A stretch of DNA of 64,000 nt from positions 1 to 64,000 of the forward strand of contig JAAYCN010000068.1 of the NCBI GenBank assembly GCA_012729755.1. The letters run 5' to 3'. The position numbers were made by a program, and so were the translations under genes. Below are positions 28,958 through 39,034 of the stretch, piece after piece. The notes under the pieces were generated by a model. That model did no database searches and was not told the origin of the DNA. It was given only the letters and a program-made list of their open reading frames with translations. The stretch comes from Chloroflexota bacterium (GTDB taxonomy: Bacteria > Chloroflexota > Anaerolineae > Anaerolineales > Anaerolineaceae). How positions within the stretch are numbered: position 1 is the stretch's first letter; every line of letters begins with the position of its first letter.

Positions 28958-30220
28958 TTGGAAAATCTTATCGAAAAGGCCAATCAACAAGTTCTCGAGA
29001 TTATTCAGAATGCCCGTCCGACACTGATTGGATTAGGAATTGCCGGCGAAGTGATCCCTGGGATGGAAAAGAACCTGTTCCTGCACGCAGGTCCCCCGGT
29101 TACCTGGGAACGGATGTCTGGCCCGATGCGTGGCGCGGTCATGGCTGGATTAATCTACGAAGGTTTTGCCTCGACCCCGGAGGAGGCGGCTAAGGTCGCA
29201 GCTTCGGGTAAGATACGTTTTGAGCCTTGCCATCATCACCAGTCGGTTGGCCCGATGGCTGGTGTGGTGACCTCTTCGATGCCGGTCTGGATCATCGAAA
29301 ACACAACCTACGGAAACAAAGCCTTCTGCACGCTTAATGAAGGTTTGGGTAAAGTGCTGCGGTTTGGCGCATATGGCGAAGAGGTGATCACCCGGTTAAA
29401 GTGGATGGAAGCGGTGTTGTATCCGGTGCTGAAAGAAGCGATTGCCATTCACGGGCCAATTGACCTGAAAAACATGATCGCTCAGGGCGTTCAGATGGGC
29501 GACGAGGTTCACAACCGCAATAAGGCTTCAACCTCATTGCTGATCCGTGAAATTGCCAGCAGCATTGTGAAGACATCTTTTAGTGATGAGGATAAGGTGA
29601 AGGTCTTTGATTTTCTAAACAGCAATGACCACACCTATCTCAACCTCTCGATGCCCGCCGCGAAGGCTTCTCTTGATCCGGCTGGTGGGGTAAAGTATTC
29701 AACCATTGTTTACACGATGGCACGTAACGGCACTGATTTTGGCATCCGCGTCGCTGGGCTGGGTGACCGCTGGTTTACGGCTCCCGCCGAAATCATCAAT
29801 GGTCTGTACTTCCCTGGTTTCACGATGGATGACGCTAACCCGGATATCGGCGACTCGTGCATCACCGAAACATTAGGAATTGGCGGATTCTCGATGGCAA
29901 CTGCGCCAGCCATTGTCCAGTTTGTGGGCGGCACGCCAAAAGATGCCATGCGCTATACCACCAGCATGTATGAGATCACCACTGAAGAAAGCAAGGCGTA
30001 TAAATTGCCTCCACTTAATTTCAGAGGCGCGCCAACCGGCATCGACATCCGCAAGGTTGTGGAAACTCAGATATTACCGGTGATCAACACCGGAATCGCA
30101 CATAAAGACCCGGGCGTTGGGCAAGTCGGCGCGGGCATTGTCAATCCACCTATGGCTTGTTTTGAACAGGCCCTGGAAGCGTATGTTAAACTTCTCGAAG
30201 ACGAAGGTCTCGTGGAGTAA
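28958..30220 (+). CDS. DUF1116 protein (YlbE/AllG-like)
   Basis: LHAGPPVTWERMSGPMRGAVMAGLIYEG, FEPCHHHQSVGPMAGVVTSSMPVWIIEN, LNEGLGKVLRFGAYGEEV, MGDEVHNRNKASTSLLIRE; near-identical motif order to E. coli YlbE. Confidence 0.9.
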   Translation: MENLIEKANQQVLEIIQNARPTLIGLGIAGEVIPGMEKNLFLHAGPPVTWERMSGPMRGAVMAGLIYEGFASTPEEAAKVAASGKIRFEPCHHHQSVGPMAGVVTSSMPVWIIENTTYGNKAFCTLNEGLGKVLRFGAYGEEVITRLKWMEAVLYPVLKEAIAIHGPIDLKNMIAQGVQMGDEVHNRNKASTSLLIREIASSIVKTSFSDEDKVKVFDFLNSNDHTYLNLSMPAAKASLDPAGGVKYSTIVYTMARNGTDFGIRVAGLGDRWFTAPAEIINGLYFPGFTMDDANPDIGDSCITETLGIGGFSMATAPAIVQFVGGTPKDAMRYTTSMYEITTEESKAYKLPPLNFRGAPTGIDIRKVVETQILPVINTGIAHKDPGVGQVGAGIVNPPMACFEQALEAYVKLLEDEGLVE

Positions 30221-30240
30221 ATCAATCATTGGAGGAAAAA

Positions 30241-31038
30241 ATGTTACAAAATTGGGACAAGATTAAAGTTTACGATCTGACACAGAATACAAGCATTCTC
30301 ACACCACCCTGGCCGACCTACGAGCCATTGCAAGTTAAATTCTTCAAGCGACTGGCCCCAAATGGCGCCAACGGCATGTTTATTACGACTTCGAACCATG
30401 TCGGCACCCACCTCGACGGTCCACTGCACTTTGATACTTCTGGCCGCGACATCGCGTCACTTGAGATGGACAAACTGATTGGCCCCGGTGTTGTTGTTGA
30501 CCTCTCTGATATTGCTGAAGACTGGTCGATCTATACCCCACAAGACGTGATGGATCGCGTCGAAGTCAAAGAAGGGGACATTCTTTACATCAGCACCGGC
30601 TACCACCGCTATGGTTTTGACCAGCCCGAAGCTGATGAACGCCGCTATATGCTGCGCCATCCTGGCCCTTCATTGGATTTCATCGATTGGGTCAAAGAAA
30701 TGAAAATCAAGCACATCGCTGTTGACTGCGGTTCCGCTGACCACCCGATGAACACCAAAATCCGCGACTGGGAACCCCGCGAAGCTGAGGCCTGCGACGC
30801 TTACATGAAGAAGCGCTATGGCAAAGGCCTGGACGAAATCTACCACTGGCCGGATGTCTATCAGGCGATGCACATTAAACTCTTCCCAAAGCCGTGGGAA
30901 ATCATCCACGTCGAAAATATCGGCGGCGAAATTGATAAGGTCTTGAACAAGCGAATGATCCTGGCAACTTTGCCTTGGAAATTCAAAGATGGCGAAAGCG
31001 CGTTCTGCCGCTGTCTCGCTTTTGACGAAGTTGCCTGA
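30241..31038 (+). CDS. Cyclase family protein (kynurenine formamidase/isatin hydrolase-like metal-dependent hydrolase)
   Basis: TTSNHVGTHLDGPLHFD (HxGTHxDxPxH motif), GPGVVVDLS; RBS GGAGG before ATG 30241. Confidence 0.9.
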   Translation: MLQNWDKIKVYDLTQNTSILTPPWPTYEPLQVKFFKRLAPNGANGMFITTSNHVGTHLDGPLHFDTSGRDIASLEMDKLIGPGVVVDLSDIAEDWSIYTPQDVMDRVEVKEGDILYISTGYHRYGFDQPEADERRYMLRHPGPSLDFIDWVKEMKIKHIAVDCGSADHPMNTKIRDWEPREAEACDAYMKKRYGKGLDEIYHWPDVYQAMHIKLFPKPWEIIHVENIGGEIDKVLNKRMILATLPWKFKDGESAFCRCLAFDEVA

Positions 31039-31056
31039 TTTTTAAATAGATAGTTT

Positions 31057-31103
31057 ACAGAGTCCCAAATCGTTTGGGACTCTGTAATGTTTGCTTGTTT
31101 TTG
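31057..31103 (+). terminator. Hairpin with T-rich tail between cyclase and CoA-transferase genes
   Basis: 13-bp perfect stem ACAGAGTCCCAAA-TCG-TTTGGGACTCTGT followed by AATGTTTGCTTGTTTTT. Confidence 0.6.
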
Positions 31104-31121
31104 TCTTGAGGAGGATTTTTT

Positions 31122-32303
31122 ATGGGTGCATTAAGTGATGTTAAGGTGCTTGACCTGACCAGGGTTTTAGCTGGACCCTATGCGACGATGATGTTGGCGG
31201 ATCTGGGAGCGGAGATCATTAAGATTGAAATGCCTGGGAAAGGGGATGATTCGCGAGCCTATGGCCCTTATAGGAATGGTGAAAGCGCCTATTTCATGAG
31301 CATTAACCGCAACAAACAGAGCATGACACTCAACCTGAAAGCCCCTGAAGGCAAAGAAATCCTCAAGGAACTGATTCAGCACGTTGATGTTCTTGTTGAA
31401 AATTTCAGACCGGGGACGATGGAGCGGCTTGGGCTCGGTTTTGATGTGCTGCACGAATTGAACCCTCGTTTGATTTATGCCGCCTCGACAGGTTACGGCC
31501 AGACCGGGCCTTACAGTCAGCGGCCGGCTTACGATGCTGTGGTTCAGGCAATGGGCGGAATTATGAGCATCACTGGCTCCGAAAATGGTGTTCCTACCCG
31601 GGTTGGCTCTTCGATCGGCGATATTATTGCTGGTTTATTCTTAGCGTTTGGAATTTTGGCCGCTTTACATGAGCGCAGCCGTTCAGGCTTGGGTCAGTTG
31701 GTGGATGTGGCTATGTTGGATGGTCAGGTGGCTATTCTTGAGAATGCCATATCGCGTTTTGAGGTGACTGGTGTGGTTCCGAAACCCATCGGCAACCGTC
31801 ATCCTTCGATCGTGCCCTTTGAGCCTTTTGACACTTTAACAGATCCGATCATGGTAGCGGCAGGTAACGACAAGCTCTTTGAAAGCCTTTGTGAATTGCT
31901 GGAACTAAACTGTGCCTCTGATGAGCGGTTCGCCACCAATCCAGCGCGGCAAGCCAACTATGCGAAACTTCGTCCATTGCTCGCGGAGCGATTTAAGACG
32001 AAAACATGTGTGGAATGGCAGAAACTGTTTGATCAGGCGGGTATTCCGAATGGGCCGATCAACACGGTCGATAAAGTTGTTGTCAACGAACAGATTTTGG
32101 CGCGCAACATGATCGTAGAAGTCGACCATCCGGTCGCTGGTGTGACGCGAATACCCGGCATCCCGGTCAAATTAAGTCGTACACCCGGAGAGATTCGTTT
32201 TGCCGCGCCGCTGCTTGGCGCTGATACTGAGGCTTTGTTAAGCGGTGTGCTTGGCTATTCGGCGGAGAAAATTGCAGATTTGCGCGCTAAGCAGGTGATT
32301 TAG
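31122..32303 (+). CDS. CaiB/BaiF (family III) CoA-transferase
   Basis: DLTRVLAGPYATMMLADLGAEIIKIE, SINRNKQSMTLNLK, LVENFRPGTMERLG, YAASTGYGQTGPYSQRPAYDAVVQAMGG. Confidence 0.93.
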   Translation: MGALSDVKVLDLTRVLAGPYATMMLADLGAEIIKIEMPGKGDDSRAYGPYRNGESAYFMSINRNKQSMTLNLKAPEGKEILKELIQHVDVLVENFRPGTMERLGLGFDVLHELNPRLIYAASTGYGQTGPYSQRPAYDAVVQAMGGIMSITGSENGVPTRVGSSIGDIIAGLFLAFGILAALHERSRSGLGQLVDVAMLDGQVAILENAISRFEVTGVVPKPIGNRHPSIVPFEPFDTLTDPIMVAAGNDKLFESLCELLELNCASDERFATNPARQANYAKLRPLLAERFKTKTCVEWQKLFDQAGIPNGPINTVDKVVVNEQILARNMIVEVDHPVAGVTRIPGIPVKLSRTPGEIRFAAPLLGADTEALLSGVLGYSAEKIADLRAKQVI

Positions 32304-32334
32304 AACCTTATATTTATAACCAGATAATAATATT

Positions 32335-32359
32335 AGGCCCTTTGAAGAGGGCCTTTTTG
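32335..32359 (+). terminator. Rho-independent terminator after CoA-transferase
   Basis: AGGCCCT-TTGAAG-AGGGCCT followed by TTTTT. Confidence 0.82.
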
Positions 32360-32388
32360 TCATTCACTATTGCAGTGATAAAGAGAAG

Positions 32389-32461
32389 TGCGCCCAGAGA
32401 GATTCGAACTCCCAACCGACTGATTCGAAGTCAGGCACTCTGTCCATTGAGCTATGGGCGC
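32389..32461 (-). tRNA. tRNA-Arg (anticodon TCG)
   Basis: Reverse strand GCGCCCATAGCTCAATGGACAGAGTGCCTGACTTCGAATCAGTCGGTTGGGAGTTCGAATCTCTCTGGGCGCA; perfect 7-bp acceptor stem, TTCGAAT T-loop. Confidence 0.92.
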
Positions 32462-32540
32462 AGGAGCACTCAGATTATAATCACTCTCCCGATTCTTGAA
32501 AAGCGAACTGACGACTATCAACCTGTCAGATAGATTTAAC

Positions 32541-34022
32541 TCAATTGATATTGTAATAGTTATAAACCGCGCTTGAGAGGTTAGCGAAGAGCTCATTGAC
32601 CACCGGGAAAATAGCCTGAACAGGGTGGTACATGAAGATGCTCAGCACGTATTCAGCCGATGGCGTGTAGACGATCGCGGAATCAGCGATGGTGTGAATG
32701 TAGCCGTCCTGGTATTCGTAAGCCCAGCCATGTTTATGAGCGACGGTAGTCCCTTCGGGCACACCGGCTTGAATCAGCACACCGATTTTGTTTTTTGAGA
32801 GGTAATCGATCATCAAACGGCACTCAGCCTGAGTGACTGAGCCGCCAAAAACAATAGGGATCGATCCACCATAGTTCGTGGAGCAGTAGTAAATCTCCTC
32901 GAGCAACACCCCCATATCTTCGGGAGTGGTCTGCGCGTAGCGATCGGGGTCGGTAACGTAGTCTGCACGTTGATTGGCGGGGGTCCTGATGGTTTGCAGC
33001 AATGGCGCGCCTGGGGTGAAATAGCCAGACCAGAAAGTATTTACCAGACCCATCTTCTGAATATCTTCTGTCACAAGTAAAGGCCCGAGATTCCTTTCAA
33101 TAACCTGTTTCGTCAGGGCGTCAGTGGACTCGTTGCTTGATTGATCCATCATTTGCTCGATCAGCTTGAGTATCTCAGGAGAATAAGGTTCCTGCAGGCG
33201 ATCAAAGATTGAGATTAAAACAGGAATCTTAATTGTGCTCCAGGATGAATAGGCGACACCTACCGGAACAGGCTCTATGTCCAGTTTGGAATAGGTAAAG
33301 TTCATCACTTCACCAGTCTTTAAGTTCTTCATATAGAACTCAACTAAACCATCAAATTGGGAGGCATCAATGATGCCCTTTACCATGTAATCAAGCATGG
33401 CAAGCGATGGCCTTTGAGCTCTACTAGGGGTGATCTCGAGGCGGGCAGTGCGATTGGTGGCTGAATTTAGCGCGTCATTGATTCGCTGAATCGAAATCGC
33501 ATAGTCGATGTTCGTGCCAGGCGAGGCGGAATAAAAACCAGCTTCGCCAGGGATAGGCATTGGGGGACTGGCTGGCTCGTTATAGCGCGGGGCGATCTCG
33601 TTCTCCAGAAAACTCTTCACTCTGTCGTCATCCTTGATCGACTGCAGCGGTACTTCATGTTCAGAGATGGGTCGATTCCAAAGATATCGCCAGAATCCGT
33701 TCCAGAAAGGCTCGGCGGTGCGAAATCGATCAGCGAGCGCGAGCATATTATCCAGCTTAAGGTCATATCCAAGCACAGCAGGACGCACTTGAATAACCGC
33801 GTCGTTGTAGATCAAATTTATCGGCGAGAGGTAGACCTGAACAAGGCGATTAGCCGCAGCTTCATAGCTCAATCCTCCAACTGGAACGCCGGCAACTCGC
33901 AGCCCCCTGGGGAAGGCTGCCCGCACGCGTGAATAGCGGACAAGTTGGAAAATCGACAGAATGGCCGCCATTAAGAGCAGCGCCATCGCGACCCAACTAA
34001 GAATTGGCACTTTTCTTCGCAT
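32541..34022 (-). CDS. Membrane-anchored serine hydrolase / class A beta-lactamase-like protein
   Basis: N-terminal TM; GLRVAGVPVGGLSYEAA (peptidoglycan-binding-like); SSWSTIKIPVLISIFDR (SxxK-like) and MMDQSSNESTDAL; HKHGWAYEYQDGYIHTIADSAIVY. Confidence 0.75.
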   Translation of the reverse strand: MRRKVPILSWVAMALLLMAAILSIFQLVRYSRVRAAFPRGLRVAGVPVGGLSYEAAANRLVQVYLSPINLIYNDAVIQVRPAVLGYDLKLDNMLALADRFRTAEPFWNGFWRYLWNRPISEHEVPLQSIKDDDRVKSFLENEIAPRYNEPASPPMPIPGEAGFYSASPGTNIDYAISIQRINDALNSATNRTARLEITPSRAQRPSLAMLDYMVKGIIDASQFDGLVEFYMKNLKTGEVMNFTYSKLDIEPVPVGVAYSSWSTIKIPVLISIFDRLQEPYSPEILKLIEQMMDQSSNESTDALTKQVIERNLGPLLVTEDIQKMGLVNTFWSGYFTPGAPLLQTIRTPANQRADYVTDPDRYAQTTPEDMGVLLEEIYYCSTNYGGSIPIVFGGSVTQAECRLMIDYLSKNKIGVLIQAGVPEGTTVAHKHGWAYEYQDGYIHTIADSAIVYTPSAEYVLSIFMYHPVQAIFPVVNELFANLSSAVYNYYNIN

Positions 34023-34466
34023 GTTTCAATTATAAACCAGCTGAAAACATTTTCTTTTTTCGGAAGAAAGGGAGTAAGTTGTGCATGGTCAGTCAGGGTA
34101 ATCGCATCTTGTTTTCAGTGAAACAAGGCAATAGCTTTTTTTGGAGAGGGTCACCATTGCCGGGAAAGGGTCTGTTTTAGCCTTTTCTCAGATAAATGTT
34201 AAAGATGATCAGAGCTAATACGGACTTCAGCAACCACATCGAAGCACCTTAAAACACCCTCTTCAGTCTCGCTGCGCTCGCCAGCTTCCCCAAGAGGAAG
34301 CCTCGTTTAACTCTCCTAAATCAATCCGCACCCGTTTCACCGGGTTTCATCCGACATACATCTTTTAGGGGAAGCCTTGTATTATCCTGTGTGATTGTGT
34401 ATTACCCTGTTGTGATTGCCCTTGCATGGTCAGAAGAAATCAATGATATACTCTGTATAGGATGTA

Positions 34467-34489
34467 AACGCCCAAAGCGGCGTTTTTTT
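34467..34489 (+). terminator. Terminator-like hairpin immediately upstream of mtnA
   Basis: AACGCC-CAAAGC-GGCGTT followed by TTTTT (T-run 34483-34489), 12 nt before ATG 34502. Confidence 0.65.
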
Positions 34490-34501
34490 ATGGGAGTAAG
34501 T

Positions 34502-35551
34502 ATGCGAACGATTACTTGGGATGAACAAAAAGCGGTCGTTAAACTGATCGATCAATCCGTGTTGCCAATGAAGTTCCAATTTGTTGAACTGACAACGCAT
34601 GATGACGTTTATCATGCAATCAAGAATATGGTCGTGCGCGGCGCGCCGGCGATCGGCGTGGCGGCAATTTATGGCATGGCTCTGGCCGCGCGGGAATACA
34701 AAGGGCAAGACCTCAACGCGCTGAAAGCATCTTTGGCCGCCGCAGGAAAATACCTTAATCTCGCCCGGCCAACAGCGGTAAATCTTGAGTGGGGAATTCA
34801 GCGCACGATGAAAATGGTGGATGAATTCGAAGGCTCGGCTGATCAGTTGAAACAAAAAATTCTTGATCTGGCAAACCAGGCTGCTGATGAGGATGTGGCT
34901 ACTAACATGAGCATCTCACGGTTTGGCGCTGAACTGATTGCGGACGGTGATGCTATCGTGCACCACTGCAATACTGGCGCGCTGGCTACCGTGGATTATG
35001 GCACCGCGCTGGGTGTGATCCGCATGGCGCACGAACAGGGAAAGCGCGTCCATGTCTACGTTGACGAGACAAGGCCTCGTCTGCAGGGAGCGAGGCTGAC
35101 CGCCTGGGAACTCGAACAATATGGAATATCGTACGATATTATCACGGACTCAAGCTCGGGCTACCTGTTGCGCAGCGGAAAGGTTGACAAGGTTTTCTTT
35201 GGCGCTGATCGCGTCGCTGTAAATGGCGATGTTGTCAATAAGATCGGCAGTTATATGCTGGCTTTGGCAGCATATGACAACGCAGTTCCCGCCTATTCTG
35301 TTTTCCCGCTATCGACGGTTGACTTCAACTGTCCAAGCGGTGAAAATATTCCGATCGAGGAACGTCCCCAAGCCGAAGTGCTGAATCTGCAGTTCAATGG
35401 AGAAAATGTGATGCCTGAAGGCGCCAGCGCGCGCAATTTTGCTTTTGATGTGACACCTCATCGGCTGATTTCTGGTTTAATTACCGAACATGGTGTGTTA
35501 TATCCGCCTTTCTGTCGAAACCTTAGCTTACTAAAACCAAAGGGAGTCTGA
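34502..35551 (+). CDS. mtnA: S-methyl-5-thioribose-1-phosphate isomerase
   Basis: MVVRGAPAIGVAAIYGMALAA, HHCNTGALATVDYGTALGVI, VDETRPRLQGARLTAWEL, GADRVAVNGDVVNKIGSYMLAL; ATG 34502 after GGGAG. Confidence 0.95.
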   Translation: MRTITWDEQKAVVKLIDQSVLPMKFQFVELTTHDDVYHAIKNMVVRGAPAIGVAAIYGMALAAREYKGQDLNALKASLAAAGKYLNLARPTAVNLEWGIQRTMKMVDEFEGSADQLKQKILDLANQAADEDVATNMSISRFGAELIADGDAIVHHCNTGALATVDYGTALGVIRMAHEQGKRVHVYVDETRPRLQGARLTAWELEQYGISYDIITDSSSGYLLRSGKVDKVFFGADRVAVNGDVVNKIGSYMLALAAYDNAVPAYSVFPLSTVDFNCPSGENIPIEERPQAEVLNLQFNGENVMPEGASARNFAFDVTPHRLISGLITEHGVLYPPFCRNLSLLKPKGV

Positions 35552-35553
35552 TT

Positions 35554-36510
35554 ATGAAAGTAATTCTCACCGGTTCAATCGCTTTTGACTATTTAATGCG
35601 CTTCCCCGGCTATTTTAAGGAACACATCCTGCCTGAACACCTTGAGAAAGTCAGCTTATCTTTTTTGGTTGAAGACATGATCAGGCAATATGGCGGCGTG
35701 AGCGCCAATATCGGTTATAACATGGCCCTTCTGGGCGGAAAGGCGCTGGTTTACTCCGCGGCGGGACAGGACTTTCCGGAATATGCCCGTCACTTGCAGA
35801 CAGTGGGCGTGGATGTCAGCAGGGTGAAGGTCGTCCCAAACAAATTCACCGCTTCTTTCTTTGTCAATACAGATCTGGCGAATGCGCAAATCGCCTCATT
35901 CTACACTGGGGCGATGGCCGATTCGGTGGAGATGCTCCTCAGTGAATCGGGTTATGAAAAGGAAGATTTTGTGATGATTTCTCCGACCGACCCGCGAGCG
36001 ATGGCGAACTACATCGATGAGGCAAAAGCGCTTGGCATTCGTATGCTTTTTGATCCTGGACAACAGATCGTGCGCATGGATGGAGCGACGCTGCGGCGTG
36101 GAATTGAGAATGCGTTTGGGCTGTTCGTTAACGAATATGAGTTTGAGCTGCTTCAGAAGGCGACTGGTCTGACAGCAGGGGAGATTCTGAACAAACCTCA
36201 TTTCACGGTGGTTACTTTGGGTGGAGATGGTTCCAGAATTGTGAGTGAAGGCAAGGAGTTCTTCGTGCCTGCAATCAAAGATGTGGAAATTGTAGATCCC
36301 ACCGGTGTGGGTGATGCATATCGCGGCGGTTTTATGTGCGGTTATATGGCTGGCTTTGATCTGAAGCTTTGCGGAGAGATGGGCACGATTACCGCCGCAT
36401 TCTGTCTGGCACAAAATGGGACACAGCGCCATCATTTCACGCTGGAGAGTTATAAAGAGTTCTTTAGACGTTATTTTGACGATAAAGGTAAGTTAGAATT
36501 ACTCGGTTGA
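35554..36510 (+). CDS. PfkB-family carbohydrate kinase, probable adenosine kinase
   Basis: YGGVSANIGYNMALLGGKALVYSAAG; VDPTGVGDAYRGGFMCGYM; located between mtnA and ahcY. Confidence 0.85.
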   Translation: MKVILTGSIAFDYLMRFPGYFKEHILPEHLEKVSLSFLVEDMIRQYGGVSANIGYNMALLGGKALVYSAAGQDFPEYARHLQTVGVDVSRVKVVPNKFTASFFVNTDLANAQIASFYTGAMADSVEMLLSESGYEKEDFVMISPTDPRAMANYIDEAKALGIRMLFDPGQQIVRMDGATLRRGIENAFGLFVNEYEFELLQKATGLTAGEILNKPHFTVVTLGGDGSRIVSEGKEFFVPAIKDVEIVDPTGVGDAYRGGFMCGYMAGFDLKLCGEMGTITAAFCLAQNGTQRHHFTLESYKEFFRRYFDDKGKLELLG

Positions 36511-36537
36511 AGTAAGAAAAAGTAATGGAGAGCATGA

Positions 36538-37797
<1,260 letters not shown>

Positions 37798-37817
37798 ATC
37801 TCTCAACCGATAAGACA

Positions 37818-37845
37818 AAAAGGGTTCGGTTTACCGAGCCCTTTT
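37818..37845. terminator. Terminator between convergent ahcY and recA
   Basis: AAAAGGGTTCGG-TTTA-CCGAGCCCTTTT. Confidence 0.75.
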
Positions 37846-37868
37846 GAGTCTGAAAAATCGCAACGGAA

Positions 37869-38963
37869 TCAATAATCGCTGTCTTTGTCGTCATCGCCTG
37901 AGGTGTCAAAAGCGCCGGTGAATTGCTCGCTGCTGCCCAGATTCCTCACCGCCAGCTCAATTTCTTTCATCAATTCTGGATTCTGATTGAGATAAGTCTT
38001 GGACGCTTCACGCCCCTGACCCAGACGGCCTTCGTTATATGAATAGAACGAACCGCGTTTTTCGATGACCTCGAGCGTGGTTGCAAGGTCAAGAATGTCA
38101 CCAGCTTTTGAGATGCCCTCGTTATACATGATGTCAAATTCGGCAGCGCGGAAGGGAGCGGAGACTTTATTCTTGACCACGCGTACCCTGATGCGGTTGC
38201 CGACGATCTCCGCGCCGACCTTGATTGACTGCACCCGGCGCACGTCCAGACGAACCGACGCGTAAAATTTCAGCGCCATCCCGCCGGTGGTGGTTTCGGG
38301 GTTGCCGAACATGACGCCAATTTTCTGACGAAGCTGGTTGGTGAATACCACCGCGGTTTTGGTCTGGTTGATGGCGCCGCTTAGTTTGCGTAAAGCCTGC
38401 GACATCAGTCGGGCCTGGACGCCCATCGTCGGGTTCCCCATGTCACCCTCGATCTCAGTGCGGGGCACAAGCGCGGCAACTGAGTCGATAATGACCAGAT
38501 CAACTGCACCGGAACGAACCAGCGTGTCCGTGATCTCGAGCGCTTGTTCACCCGTATCGGGCTGAGAAATCAGCAGGTCATCGATGTTGACCCCACAGCG
38601 CGCGGCATAAACTGGGTCAAGGGCGTGTTCCATGTCGATGAAGGCAGCTGTACCGCCTTGAGCCTGACATTCAGCCACAATATGCTGGCAGAGGGTGGTC
38701 TTGCCGGATGATTCCGGGCCGTAAATTTCAGTGATGCGCCCTTTTGGGATACCCCCAACCCCCAGGGCGAGGTCTAAAGAAAGCGATCCGGTGGGGATCA
38801 CGTCGACCTGCATCTGGTGTGCTTCGCCAAGGCGCATGATGCTGCCTTCGCCATAACGTTTCACAATATCATGCAAAGCGCGGTCAAGGACGGCTTTTTT
38901 TGCCTCATTCATGTTCGCTTCGGCTTCTGAGTTGTCAGTGGGGGCGGCTTTTTTTGGGGTCAT
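37869..38963 (-). CDS. recA: Recombinase RecA
   Basis: [70 protein letters not shown]. Confidence 0.98.
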   Translation of the reverse strand: MTPKKAAPTDNSEAEANMNEAKKAVLDRALHDIVKRYGEGSIMRLGEAHQMQVDVIPTGSLSLDLALGVGGIPKGRITEIYGPESSGKTTLCQHIVAECQAQGGTAAFIDMEHALDPVYAARCGVNIDDLLISQPDTGEQALEITDTLVRSGAVDLVIIDSVAALVPRTEIEGDMGNPTMGVQARLMSQALRKLSGAINQTKTAVVFTNQLRQKIGVMFGNPETTTGGMALKFYASVRLDVRRVQSIKVGAEIVGNRIRVRVVKNKVSAPFRAAEFDIMYNEGISKAGDILDLATTLEVIEKRGSFYSYNEGRLGQGREASKTYLNQNPELMKEIELAVRNLGSSEQFTGAFDTSGDDDKDSDY

Positions 38964-39034
38964 TGGTTTCTCCGTTTGGTTAGCTTGGGCATAAATATAG
39001 CACAACTGTTCGAGCAGTCAAGTAATATACTCAT

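Noticed and set aside
32342-32533. 63-aa ORF (SAPREIRTPNRLIRSQALCPLSYGRRS)
   Set aside because: Typical false ORF produced by translating across the tRNA-Arg gene.
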